This document shows positions 23,701-33,911 of a stretch of 64,000 bases of DNA, in pieces. Each line of letters opens with the position of its first letter. Positions within the stretch are counted from its first letter, which is position 1. Under the pieces are notes generated by a model that worked only from the letters and a program-made list of their open reading frames with translations, made no database searches and was not told the origin of the DNA. Location: positions 23,838,053 through 23,902,052 of the forward strand of contig JABAKD010000016.1 of the NCBI GenBank assembly GCA_012845835.1, in the 5' to 3' direction. Origin of the DNA: Undaria pinnatifida. Taxonomy: Eukaryota > Sar > Phaeophyceae > Laminariales > Alariaceae. The position numbers and the translations under genes are program-made.

Positions 23701-26486
23701 CTGACTCCGACGAGTGGGAGACGGAGTTCGATGGCAAGGGCGATCTGCGAATGTCAGCAAGGAGATCCAACGGGACGGAACGACAAGGCCATCGGCATCG
23801 GCGTGGGCATGTAACACGGCAAATCGAAAATATTTAGGAGGAAAGAAAGGAGGATGGGAGGAAGAGAGGGAGGGAGGGAGGAACGGGGGAAGGGAGGGAG
23901 GGAGGGAGGGAGGGAGGGAGGGAGGGAGGGAGGGAGGGAGGGAGGGAGGGAGGGAGGGAGGGAGGAAGCGATTAAAAACTGCACAAGGATAGGAGAGAGC
24001 GTTCACCACACGTCGCGGCAAAAAATCACGAAGACTACGGTGCCGCGCTGCTGTGTATTGGGGCAAAGGATGACAGCATTTCCTGCAGACCCGGGGCCAT
24101 GCCATGCAGAAAACGGGGCCAGTACTTTTTATATAGATCAACTATCCCCGACCTCTTACCATAACTGACGCGCCAGTTTTTTGGGGCATACTCACAGCGA
24201 CCGAGCGGGCGGTCGCAAGTCACATGGCGTGGCAGTCGGCAGGGGGTGGGGAGGGCGAGCAGCAGTACCAAACAAAAACAACCGGCAGACTCCAATTTCC
24301 TGCGCGCTTGATAGGCTGCTTCGCAATTACGGTATGATAAGTTTCTGTTGTGGGCGTGTTTGATTGCTACTGTGCAATTTTGCTATATTCATTAAGGTGG
24401 CGATGATAAAATTACAGCGTTACAGCCCTCCTCCGCTTGCGAGGAGAGACCTACCAGGCCGCTACAGTCCTCCGGTATAGCACCGTACTTCTCCCCAAGG
24501 GGGCAGTTGGAGTGGTCGTCGGGCACGCGTAGTCTCAGCACCACCTGCACAGCCTGCACCTCGGTCTCGCCCAGCCCTTGCATCTGCTTCAAACCAACGT
24601 ACATGTGGCACCAATGGAGTCCAAAGGGGGTTCGACAAAGGGAGGGACGGAGGGAGGAAGGGAGGGAGGGAAGGGGGGAGGGAGGGAGGGAGGGAGGGGA
24701 AGGGGGGGGCACGATTAGCGAGGGAAGCCCATTCCTGACTCTACACTTCAAAATTCGCAACGGGCATAACGGGCATACAGCTCGCCACGTTAGGACCCTG
24801 AGAAAAATCAGGTATTATGCCGCCTCTAGCATGGCATGAAACTTTCATCGCCTGCTTTCATATCTCGATCAGCCCTTTCTCGACACCCGCCGTTAATGCG
24901 TACTGCTGTAGAGCTAGCGTTCGCAAGCCACTTTAGAGCTAGTTGTCGAAAGCTACTGCAGAGCTACTGAAAAACTACTGCAAACATACCACAAAGCTAC
25001 CGCAAAGCTACTGCACAGATACTGCTGCAGAAATACCGTAACGCGCAGTGCTACTCGCCTGTGCCCTTGCGTCGAGCTGGCGCCTGATCTTGTGCACCTC
25101 GTCCCTGCTGTCGAACGTCATCGTCACGATCCCGGCTACGCACGGACCGTACGCGCGGCCACACGATCCAAAAAGAGGAGGGCAGGGGGAGGAGGGGGGG
25201 GGAGGGGATTTCAGGCAGGAGCGAGGCACTGAAAAATTGACCTACCGTGACTAGGGAACCGCCGCCAGCGCGAGGCACTCTACTGTTACATGTAACCTGC
25301 GCAACGCTGCTCACCGTTGAGTGCGTGATCCAGCGTAGCCACATCCTTGCAAGGGTTGGCATAGATAACCCGGGATGGGTCGACGCCGCAGTCAAGAACC
25401 TGGTCCATCTCAGCCGAGCTGGCCACGTCGAATCCGCAGCCGGGGTTCATTGCCAACGCCCTAACAACCACACGGTTAGGGTTGCACTTCACGGCTGCAC
25501 GGGGAAAGGACGGGCGGGGGGGGGGGGGGGGGGACTCAGTGTGTGCATGGCCGTAGTCGTATGACCAAAGACCCTCGCATCCCTACTATGCCGGGACGGA
25601 GCACGTCGGGTTTTCACTAACCAGGCAGACAGTGCTTGCCTCAAGCGCGAAGCGCCGTGAGGTGCTTGCCGAGTCGCATGAAGGGTGAACTGCGTCCTTC
25701 CAGGAACCGCTCGTAAGATGGACTTCGGCACCTTGTGCCTACTTTCTGGCTTAGACTATGGATGACAGCGGCAATGAGTTACTTTGTTTTCTGGTGTGGC
25801 CACTCCAGAGACAGCAATGGGTATTACTATGTAACTGCCTCGTAGGTGCCTTATCATATTCACACTACGTGATGCGATCATTCCCCTTGCGCGGGGTTAG
25901 GGTTTTCCAACCCGCACAATATGATCTAACTCGATAACCGTCATGGTGACCACCAAAAAAAAACGGCAGGCGGGGGCCGGGGGGGGGATTACATGCGATG
26001 GCCACAAGGTGGAGGTTGCGGTGAATAGGGTAGTCGGAAGCAGAAGTTCACGAGGGAAAAGCGTTTGCACTGCCGTTCCTGTCGTTCCTGCTGCTGCTAG
26101 AGTCGCTTTCTCTGCTGCTGCTGCTGCAGTTGCTGCTGTTTCTGCTACTTACTACTACTGTCACTAAGTGCCGCTGCTACTGCTACTGATGTTGTTGCAA
26201 CTATTCCTAATACTGTTACTAGTACATCCGCTTCTGGTACTAATACAATTGCTACTGTTACTACCACTACTGCTGCTGCATGCTGCTGCTGCTGCTGATT
26301 CGGGATTCACGGCGGCATATCCTCACCGTAAAATGGCTTGACTCGAGGGAAGCACTCGTGCCACCTCCGATATTTGTGCAGCACGCACTCCACGTCCACA
26401 GCGAAGAAAGCGTCGGAGGCGATATTGCCACCGTCACCATTACCATCACCGTCGAAGGCATTGTGATGGGCGCCATCGCTCGCCAT
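20740..26486 (-). CDS. ODC: Ornithine decarboxylase family protein (8 exons), catalytic Cys missing
   Basis: The exons on the minus strand, in order, are 26486-26327, 25494-25315, 25135-25059, 24544-24455, 23744-23701, 23287-22939, 22155-22068 and 21191-20740. All phases agree, giving 479 aa. Fold-type III PLP decarboxylases of this family make putrescine from ornithine. Visible motifs are FY-AVKCNPN (PLP-binding Lys), GCGFDVASSAEM, VIYANPCK, GIVTMTFDS, GVS-FHCGSGC, LLDIGGGFPG, VIAEPGRYFV and MGAYT. The third intron has a GC donor (CAG|gcgagt). In the last exon the hallmark WGPTCD motif reads MGPSGL, so the catalytic Cys360/Asp361 (human numbering) are not present. The substrate-binding Asp of DGVYGSF reads EGVDGCF. 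The protein may be a divergent enzyme or a non-catalytic homologue of the antizyme-inhibitor kind. The ATG at 26486 was chosen because it gives a family-like N-terminus; an in-frame Met lies at 26543. Confidence 0.9.
23371..23455 (+). repeat. (GGGGA)n microsatellite in an ODC-gene intron
   Basis: About 16 near-perfect GGGGA units. The long frames on both strands (EGRG repeats, PPLPS repeats) are artefacts of it. Confidence 0.95.
23862..23968 (+). repeat. (GGGA)n microsatellite
   Basis: GGGA units, briefly broken near 23880-23895 and then pure to about 23965, in the ODC-gene intron. A second, shorter GGGA/GGAA-rich run lies at about 24638-24712. Confidence 0.95.
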
Positions 26487-26543
26487 TTCTCGCAGAAGAG
26501 CCTGCTTACATGTTCGGAACAGCAGTTTTAGTACCAACCACAC

Positions 26544-28275
26544 TCGGTTGGGTAAGTGATGCCGCTAATCTTGCTCGCCGTGGCTCGAAAGTCACTAGAA
26601 ACTACAAATATCAGTTCACTCGTTTGGCTGTGAACATAAAAATGAACGTGAAAACGAAACTGAGACCGAAAATGGCTGCGAAAACGACTTCTTAGGATAT
26701 TTTTTTATCGTTCTTGTGTACAATTTAGGGCGTCTTCGCTCATACAACAACTCTTCGTACGCGCCGTGTTTCGCCGAAACTCCAGAGTTACGTGCAGGGG
26801 AAAGTCGGCGGCATAGTATCGTCGACGTTTGGGCGGGGTGCGAGCAGTGTGTCACGCGAGGCGTGCGTTCAAACTAATTTGTCGGAGGGAGAGGACAAGA
26901 CGGTTTCCCGGGATTTCTTCGTGAGGCCTTTCGGCGGGAGCGAGGATTTCTTCGTGAGGCCTTTCGGCGGGAGCTGATAAGACGGTTTGTCGGGACTTCT
27001 TTGTGGGGGATGATGTTGTATTCTCTGGGGGGGGGGCTGTATAGCAGCACATGCGGGGGATCTACAGAGAAACTTGGCTGGGTTCGTGGTATATAGATAC
27101 TATAAAGCGGGCGACAAGAGCTCGTCCATCGAGGTCAAAGTCCCTGGCTTGCCCCCTTACCCGTAGGTATTGCCCCTCTCTTTTCTCGTTTAAACACTTC
27201 TTCATTTAACGTTTTCCCTTGTATGGGATGGCGTTTCTTGGGCACGTACTCGTAAGTAACTTTCAATTCACGGTTCAATCTACTGGATGGTGTTCTCAGC
27301 TATATACTGTACAACACGGAAGAAAAGCACCCCCCCCACCTCCCCCACACATGAGCACACCCGGTGATATTTTTTGGTTCGTTTTTCGACCTACACCTTA
27401 TCACCGGGGGTACGTTGAACACCACACCCCCTTCGGACGTGCGTCTGAACACAGCATCACACTCCAAAATCATTACACCACCTGGAGCATGCCGTTCACA
27501 CAAAACGACACTACTAGATATCTGCTACCAATTCCTCCTGCTGTGCCCTAAGCCCCGGTTACCGCCGCCGGTAGTAGCTTTGTTGTCAATTACGAAAGTT
27601 GTCGCGTGTCGTTGCAGCGTGATCTCAAAAAGCAATCAGTGCGCAACGCTATATATAGTACGGTGAGCCGTTGTTAGGGACGGCAGCTAGAAACAAAGGC
27701 TTCAGATCATTATGGCCGAAGTTAGTGCTTCAGCGGGGCAAGGACCTCGAAGGTGCAATATGCACTTCGGGGATTTTCACATAGCTGAGCGCCTTATGGT
27801 GGCCTCTGTAATCAGGGCATACGGCAATAAGGGCTCCAACGCCTGTTTCGCAGAGCGCAACGTGAGCTCGAAAGTGTGCTGGGCTCATGCGCTGCAGGTC
27901 TATGACCCATCCGCAGGGGGGGGGCGGCGGACCGCCGGAGGCGAAAAAAAGGCAACAACTGCGTCGATAGACGCCAGAAAAAAATGCTTTTCGACTACAG
28001 TGAAAACAAGAATGGTGGCCTAATTACCTTTACTAACTCCGGCGGGAAGGACATGCCTAAAAAGGTTGCGCAGCGCGAGACCACGTGTTGGGTATACGAG
28101 ATTAAAATCTACCAGGTATATAGCAACAACAAGAAAATGAGCACATGGTTGCTTTGATTATGTGCTTGTAAATAGTACAGTAAGAGAACAAAAAAAAGCC
28201 TGATAAGTACGCATGCTTATTTTTATTGCTCACCAATTACCAACACTACTATATTCTGTACCCAGATGTTACCAG
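26544..28275. other. Intergenic stretch, no confident gene
   Basis: It contains a 30-bp tandem duplication (GATTTCTTCGTGAGGCCTTT..., about 26912-26973). A 103-codon frame at 27712-28023 continues after a G-run in another frame to about 28158, as if shifted, but matches nothing known. It could belong to the mobile element that follows. A short segment at 27060-27165 reads like protein (YYKAGDKSSSIEVKVPGL) but has no supporting splice context. Confidence 0.4.
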
Positions 28276-28346
28276 GTATGGTATTGCTCTGGGAGGCTAA
28301 CAAGGCGTAAGATCTAGGATACGGAAACGATATAAAAGGGTTTCAC

Positions 28347-29534
28347 ATGCCTTTGAAGGCATGGAAAAAGCGGATGATTCATTTGATCCGGACTTCACAG
28401 CGCGTACAGCGCTTGCTTCTATCCGTGGTCCGTGGGACTATCACAAAAGCTTACCTAAGAGAAGTGAGTGACCAACGTGGAACCTGCAGGGTAGAGAGCC
28501 CTGCAAGGGTGGGCTGTGTTAGTGACATAACAGACCCTAGTCTTGTAACACGTGGCGTCGCTAAGCTGAACCAGTTCCAAGCCCCGTGCCCTCGTCGACC
28601 CCCAATTGATGGGCCCAGAGCTACTTCTGGCGATGTTTCGCCTACGTGCGATAACGCCTCACTGCCGGTGACCGTAAAACCGGCCCCGCAGACCGCGTCG
28701 GCGACCCAGTGCCCCCAAAGGGCTGCACTGCGCGCCTCAGCCATACCCTCCGAGGATTGGTCCCCCTCGAATTTTGACCCTGCATGCGAGTATTCCATGG
28801 GAAACGCCGTGCTGTTTGGGCAACCCCCCTCTATTTTGTCGCAATGGGCACCGTCGGCGTTTGTCGTCGACGACATTTCGTATTCTTTGCGCAGAGCAGA
28901 ATATGATGGCCGAAAAGACGCGCTTCTCCCACGACCACCGTGCACTGGAACTCATACTGGGCACGACGGGAACCCCGATCGCACAAGCGCATCGGACGAA
29001 GCGTCCGGGGTTCGACAACGCCAATTGGGAGCGAGAACGCAAAAACGCCATTTTCGCAGAGACATGTGTCAAGTTTTCACAAAACCTGGGGATGAAACAT
29101 CACCTTTTGGGCACTGGTAACAAGCTTTTAGCTGAAGCCACCCCTTTTGACCAGGTGTGGGACATTGGCCTCCGGGCGGACGACGCGGACGACCCCGACG
29201 CCCATGACCCCCACTTCTGGCGAGGAAAAACTTGCTCGGGCAGACTCTTTCTACCGTCCGCGACCTCCTTCGCCACGCTCGGGTTGGGGTCAGCGCGATG
29301 ACGTACGGGACGCATTTGACTGGGTTCTCCCGCCCATCGTGGGAACGGGAGATGGACCTCCACTTCTCACGCCGACAGATCTTGCTCTACTGGGCTGGCA
29401 CTCCGAACCAGCACCGCCAAACCAACCGCCTGTATCGTCAGATGCGCTTTGGGGCTGCACAACGGGAGCTTTCTCGTGCTAACGTCGAACGAGCTTTGGC
29501 ACCTGGCTACGGCTGCGTGCCGCGCGCTGACTGA
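28347..29534 (+). pseudogene. NADAR-domain ORF broken by two frameshifts
   Basis: The first frame (from 28347) carries QWAPSAFVVDDISYS and shifts near 28888. The second frame gives CAEQNMMAEKTRF ... FAETCVKFSQN ... LLAEATPFDQVWDIGL. It shifts again in an A-run near 29226. The third frame gives LLGQTLSTVRDLLR and ends at 29534. Together these are the ordered signature of the NADAR family (YbiA-like N-glycosidases acting on ADP-ribose or riboflavin-pathway compounds). Each break is one base in a short homopolymer, so it could be decay or a sequencing error. The N-terminal 140 residues are low-information. Confidence 0.8.
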
Positions 29535-29551
29535 TTACGCCACTACAGCAC

Positions 29552-29836
29552 CATGGTCCTCTCCAATGGGGTCTATTTTTGGTACAAAGCCGACGACGGC
29601 TTGTGGTGACGAGGGGAAACAGCGCTCGTGCAACCACCGACGGGGAATATTCATATTTGGTACCTTTTCTAGACGACCCGGGACCGCTCAAGCTTCCGCT
29701 CTCTCCATTTCACTACACGACTTTGACGGGCGGAGTTCATGGTTCCTGGCGCCTTCAACTCCTTCGGGGTAGATCAGTTGCACGCGGGACCCAAAGTAAC
29801 GTAGATCAATCTCGAGGCGCGGACGTGACCACTTGA
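29552..29836 (+). pseudogene. Mobile-element C-terminal domain (FLDDPGPLKLPL type)
   Basis: From an in-frame ATG at about 29552 the text reads LSNGVYFWYKADDGLWW, then a stop (TGA near 29608). It resumes as DGEYSYLVPFLDDPGPLKL, YTTLTGGVHGSW and NVDQSRGADVTT, ending at 29836. From memory, this block resembles a Tudor/chromo-like domain repeated many times in oomycete and brown-algal retroelement ORFs. That recollection needs a database check. It lies directly downstream of the NADAR frame. Confidence 0.55.
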
Positions 29837-30589
29837 CGTTCAGGCCACCACCGCGCTCGAGTATTGATACTGTTTTCTCCGCTTTGGATGTTGGTTCTTC
29901 GGGGGATATTCGTTTGTCTGGACTTTTTATTCAGTTTTCATGGGGGGATTTTCCCGGCAATTCTCCGGTCCTCCGGTCGGTTTCGACGTCGTGCCCGCAG
30001 GATGAAGTACGATGTCATGACGGTCATTCCACGCGCGAGGTGGGTTTCGTACGTAGCGTTCTGATGCGCTTTTGCGACCGCTCGGGATTTTTTCGGCGAG
30101 TATTTGACTACCCCAGCCTTCGATCCCAGCGTTTTCGCATGTTGTTTTTTTTCTGGATAGTTCCCGTTTTCCGTTTTCTGTAGCCTATTCCCCGCCTTCC
30201 GTTATCCGTTTGTCGTTTCCTGCTTGAGCATTGCCCCTCTGCTACTGAGGCTTCGTACACTCCCATGGTAGAGGTGTGGAGTAGGTTTTGAAGAGCCGAA
30301 TCTTCGCGTCATGTTCTAGACCGTGGAACCGGTGCTTCCCCGAATCTTCCATATTTCTGCATGTACGGCTCATCCGGGTGGGCTAGTGTTACGGTATTGC
30401 CCTGGGAGCCTAACAAGGCGTAAGAGCTAGGATACGGAAACGAATATAAATGGGTTTCAGAAGCCGGTCGCCCCTGGTTACCCTCGAATACTACTGTAAT
30501 ACTGCTAGCGTTGGTCCTTGAGTTCGATTCCCGCCGCGGTAAGATTTTTGCTTTATTTGCAAGAATGCAAAAAAAGGATCAACTGCTGA

Positions 30590-31713
30590 GGTTATTTCTT
30601 ACACAGCAGTCGGATTCCGCCAGTCGAAAACGAACCCTTTCAACTGGACTTTTCTTGACTGGATTCTCTTGGTCCTTCTTCTTTTTTTTTTTTTTTTTTT
30701 TTTTGCACACTTTCACTTTCCAGCTTCTGGACAAGCCGTGGTCACAGGTGTCATCCCTTCTCCTCCCCGGTTCTTGCCTTCAATTTTTATCGCGCATAGG
30801 GTTCAGCAATCCCACTGCTCGTCGATTGTTCATCGAGTGTTGCTAACTCACGCTCTCGCGCTTTCCGCAAGTCAATTTGTCCACAAGAAAAAGTCCCAAC
30901 GAATTTATACGAGTATGCACTCGGCGGGGCTCGAACTCACGAAACTGACCTATACCAGGCTCGGGGTTAACCTGATACGCCACCGGGGCGACCGGACTCT
31001 TCTTCTTATCGCCAGTCGAGTCGATTTTATAGTTTTGGTGCTCTTCCTAGAGGCTGTTGGTGTGAGGGAGTACTGCTGTACTCTGCTGTATGGCAGTCAA
31101 AAATCGGTTGGCAGCTCTGTGCTTCGCGCGTTCCCCGCGAGCAACGCGTGCTTCGCGCGCGACGAACCCTCGTCCAAGCGGGTTGGTGGTGTTGCATTTA
31201 AGCCGAGAGCTGCCAAAGCTACATTTGTGGGGCGTTGCACCCAGCCGAAAACCGCCAACGCTACAGCAGGGGTAGCCGTTGTTGGCAAAATGGCACCGAT
31301 ACCGCGCGCTGCTGCCGTCGGGTGAAACACGCTGCTGGCGAGCGGAGCTAGGAATGCGCCACGCATGCTGACTTGCGGCGAGAAGCAACAGCAGTGATAA
31401 CCAAGCCAGCGTCGGCGCTGTTGTGTGATGCTGCATGCTGTGTGGTACCTGGTATGGGTGTGTGGGTGTGTGTTTTGTGGTGGGATGAGCGATGCGATGG
31501 GTTAAAAAACACGCGTAAAACTTTTTCGACGGAGTTCTTCGACTGGTAGATCCAGTCGAAAAAAATCAAGTTTCTCGACTTGATCCCCCTGTCGGAAAAA
31601 AGTTGAGTCGAAAAGGCTCTTTTTCGACTGTGTAAATAAGTGAGAGCCCGATTTGGGCTTCAGTCGAAAAAGGCCGTTTTCGACTTACAAATCCGACTGT
31701 GTAAGAAATGGCC
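30590..31713. mobile_element. TIR element of about 1.1 kb with a nested SINE
   Basis: The left end GGTTATTTCTTACACAG(CA)GTCGGATT ... AGTCGAAAACG matches the reverse complement of the right end (CGTTTTCGACT ... AATCCGACTGTGTAAGAAAT plus GGCC). TGA flanks both sides (30587-30589, 31714-31716), a possible 3-bp target duplication. Subterminal AGTCGAAAA motifs are abundant at 31545-31690. The interior holds a SINE and an Arg/Ala-rich frame to 31322 with no recognisable domain. It is non-autonomous. Confidence 0.72.
30684..30998 (-). mobile_element. tRNA-derived SINE, copy 4 (nested)
   Basis: A full-length reverse copy with a long T tail (30681-30703). CTTCTTCTT at 30675-30683 and 30999-31007 is the target duplication. 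It is inserted in the TIR element 30590-31713 and is therefore younger than that element. Confidence 0.9.
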
Positions 31714-31997
31714 TGAGAGCGCCTAGCAGCGTGGGTAGGTAAAATTCGACGCGAGTCGACGAGGGAAGAACATGCTGAATTCCTCTCGTGACAAACATGA
31801 AGGCACGTACCGTAGTGGGGAGGGGGGATAAGGGCCCGCGATGTGATCCCGATCTGAGTTACAACTGGGAGGGAGCACGAGAGTAGCGCGAGATTAATAA
31901 ATGGGATGTAAAAAACATGTCTTTAGGCATGTGTGTATAGGAAAAAGGGGATGATGCATTTGCTACTAAATACAGCAACTACTACTACTACGATACA

Positions 31998-32309
31998 ACT
32001 TTTTTTCTTCACAATTTCTTCTACTTTCCAGCTTCTGGACAAGCCGTGGTCACAGGTGTCGTCCCTTCTCCTCCCCGGTTCTTGCCTTCCACTTTTATCG
32101 CGCATAGGGTTCAGCAATCCCACTGCTCGTTGATTTTTCACCGAGTGAGTGTTGCTAACTCACGCTCTCGCGTTTTCCGCAAGTCAATTTGTGCACAAGA
32201 AAAAAGTCCCCACGAATTTGTACGAGTATTCACTTGGGGGGATTCGAACTCACGAAACTGACCTATACCAGGCTCTAAGATAACCTGATACGCCAACGGG
32301 GCGACCGGG
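31998..32309 (-). mobile_element. tRNA-derived SINE, copy 5
   Basis: A full-length reverse copy ending in GATACGCCAACGGGGCGACC near 32307. AACTACTA follows at 32310 and occurs before the T-rich tail at 31977; this is a possible but imperfectly placed target duplication. The copy has a 4-bp GAGT expansion in the body relative to the others. Confidence 0.85.
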
Positions 32310-32404
32310 AACTACTATGTACTACACTGCAGTTGTGTACGCTTGCCAAGTTGAGTTTCAACTACAGACTATTCAATCGATCGTACTCATAGATGTGACG
32401 TTTT

Positions 32405-32578
32405 TTAATTTCATATAAAATCAAGTTGCAAGGGGAGTCGCCGACCTTGAGGACACACAACCCGTAATACGCGCGATCGGAGTATCACACACAGCTTGCA
32501 AAGTTCGACAAAATATTCGGTATCACAGCTGGAGTGTATTTTAAATTCTATAAAATAAATACCTGGTACAGATACACA
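32405..32578 (+). repeat. Copy of repeat family B
   Basis: AAGGGGAGTCGCCGACCTTG, ACACACAACCCGTAATACGCG, CGATCGGAGTATCACACACAG and a closing CACAGCTGGAGTGTATTTTA match the copies at 55340 and 46598 over about 150 bp. It is followed by TACCTGGTA. Confidence 0.8.
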
Positions 32579-33911
32579 CTCGCTGGATAGCAAAATCTTG
32601 ATGGCGTATGCAAGGCGGGAGAGTGTGTAATGGCCCTTTATACTTGTAAAGGTCCCTTATTGGTCGTTTCATCCTAAAGTGGGCAAAAACGGTGCACCGG
32701 AAGTTGAGGTCCGTTTTATCCCAATGTACATTATCGCGATGTCTCGTAAAGGGGGGACACCTACTACTGCTGTATGCTCGTGTACGATCAGTAGACTACA
32801 TATTAGCTGGGATACGCCTCTCGTATACCAGGTACACAGCAGTGCCACAACACATTCGTACCTCTTTTCTGCCTACGTCAACCATGCTCGGCAGCCATCC
32901 CTTCGATCCAGCCACCGGCACAGCGGGCAAAGTGTTGCTGCCATCCCGCGTCTCGGTCCTTCCAGGCCCGCGGGTGATCTCTGGTAGCACCGACGTAGCT
33001 GTGGAAACGACAGTTCTGTCCACCTTCGTGTCCAGAAGAAGGACATGCCCCACCTTCTGCTCTGATCTGAGTGGCCCCATGGAGTAAATGGTTACTATTA
33101 ATACAGCAGCAACGTGGATAATATGGTCAGAGAGGCTGCACGTGCCGAGTGTGGCTTACAGCAGCAGAGAGCTATTATTGCCGGGTCTCTGCCTGCCTGT
33201 GGATCAAACAGCAACAGTAGGGACGATCCTAACAGATTCCCCTATTCCTCGGGCCGGGGAAGTGGTGTCCTTTGCTTGCAGTGGGTGCTGAGTACCGAGT
33301 TGCCGGTGGTCGGGGCTGGGGGCGACTGCTGCTGCTTGCATGTTGTTGATCATCCATGCATGGCTGTGCCGCTGTTTTTTTTCGCATTTCGATTTGTTTG
33401 AATTCAAAAGTTGTGCAAGACCATGACAGCATTTTTTCATCATAAAAAACGAAGCTCCAAAAAAACGAAAACCTGCAAGTACGATATCACACGCAACTAC
33501 CTACCGTCAACTTGACTGCTGTCCACAACAGCACTTCTACGCTCTGATGTGTGTACGATCAATGATCATGGACCGACATCGCCTTTACGCATGCAATCCT
33601 TGTGTTGGCCTTGGGCCGTAGCGGAAAGTCCGTGACGAGCTGGCCTGCATTGTTTACGAGGAGCACTGCTGGACCCGCGCTGCAGGCTACGAAAAAAATA
33701 TGCGCGGCCGACGTGCGAGGTTACGCCGCGTTTTTCGGGAAAGCTTGTTTGACAAAGCGCCGCGCTCACAAGTATTGCCTTGGCGTGTACAGCACCATCG
33801 TGCAGCACAGCAGAGAACGTCACGAGCTTCATTGACAGCAGTGCCCGAGTGAGAAAAAAACCCCACAGCTTGTGACGTTCCCTGTAGAAAAACCGCCGTG
33901 TTGGCGTGAAG
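32579..33911. other. Intergenic stretch before the WD40 gene
   Basis: A GC-rich block at 32883-33087 keeps an open frame on both strands (67 codons on plus, up to 94 on minus). It could be an isolated exon, but no family, splice partner or start could be assigned. Nothing else was recognised. Confidence 0.4.

Larger units (their letters stand above)
28276..30465 (+). mobile_element. Decayed mobile element with NADAR-type ORF, flanked by direct repeats
   Basis: A 65-75 bp segment (GGTATTGC(T/C)CTGGGAG(G/C)C ... GGATACGGAAACGA ... GGGTTTCA) occurs at 28279-28346 and again at 30391-30452 in the same orientation. Between them lie two broken coding blocks (NADAR domain, then a block ending FLDDPGPLKLPLS). 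The 200 bp before the right copy (AGAGCCGAATCTTCGCGTCA ... CCATATTTCTGCAT) recurs at about 52710-52900 with its own GGGTTTCA end. That recurrence shows this is a dispersed repeat and not a unique gene. The class of element is not settled. Confidence 0.7.

Noticed and set aside
23273-24141. Proline/serine and glutamate/glycine frames on both strands
   Set aside because: Translations of GGGGA and GGGA microsatellites in ODC introns.
24392-24454. Continuation of the fourth ODC exon to the stop at 24392
   Set aside because: A strong donor (gtaggt) at 24454 and a phase-matched 44-nt exon at 23744-23701 reading IALAIELRLPLVGVS restore the family sequence.
27060-27165. Protein-like segment YYKAGDKSSSIEVKVPGLPP
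   Set aside because: No family match, no certain splice sites or start; left as unassigned.
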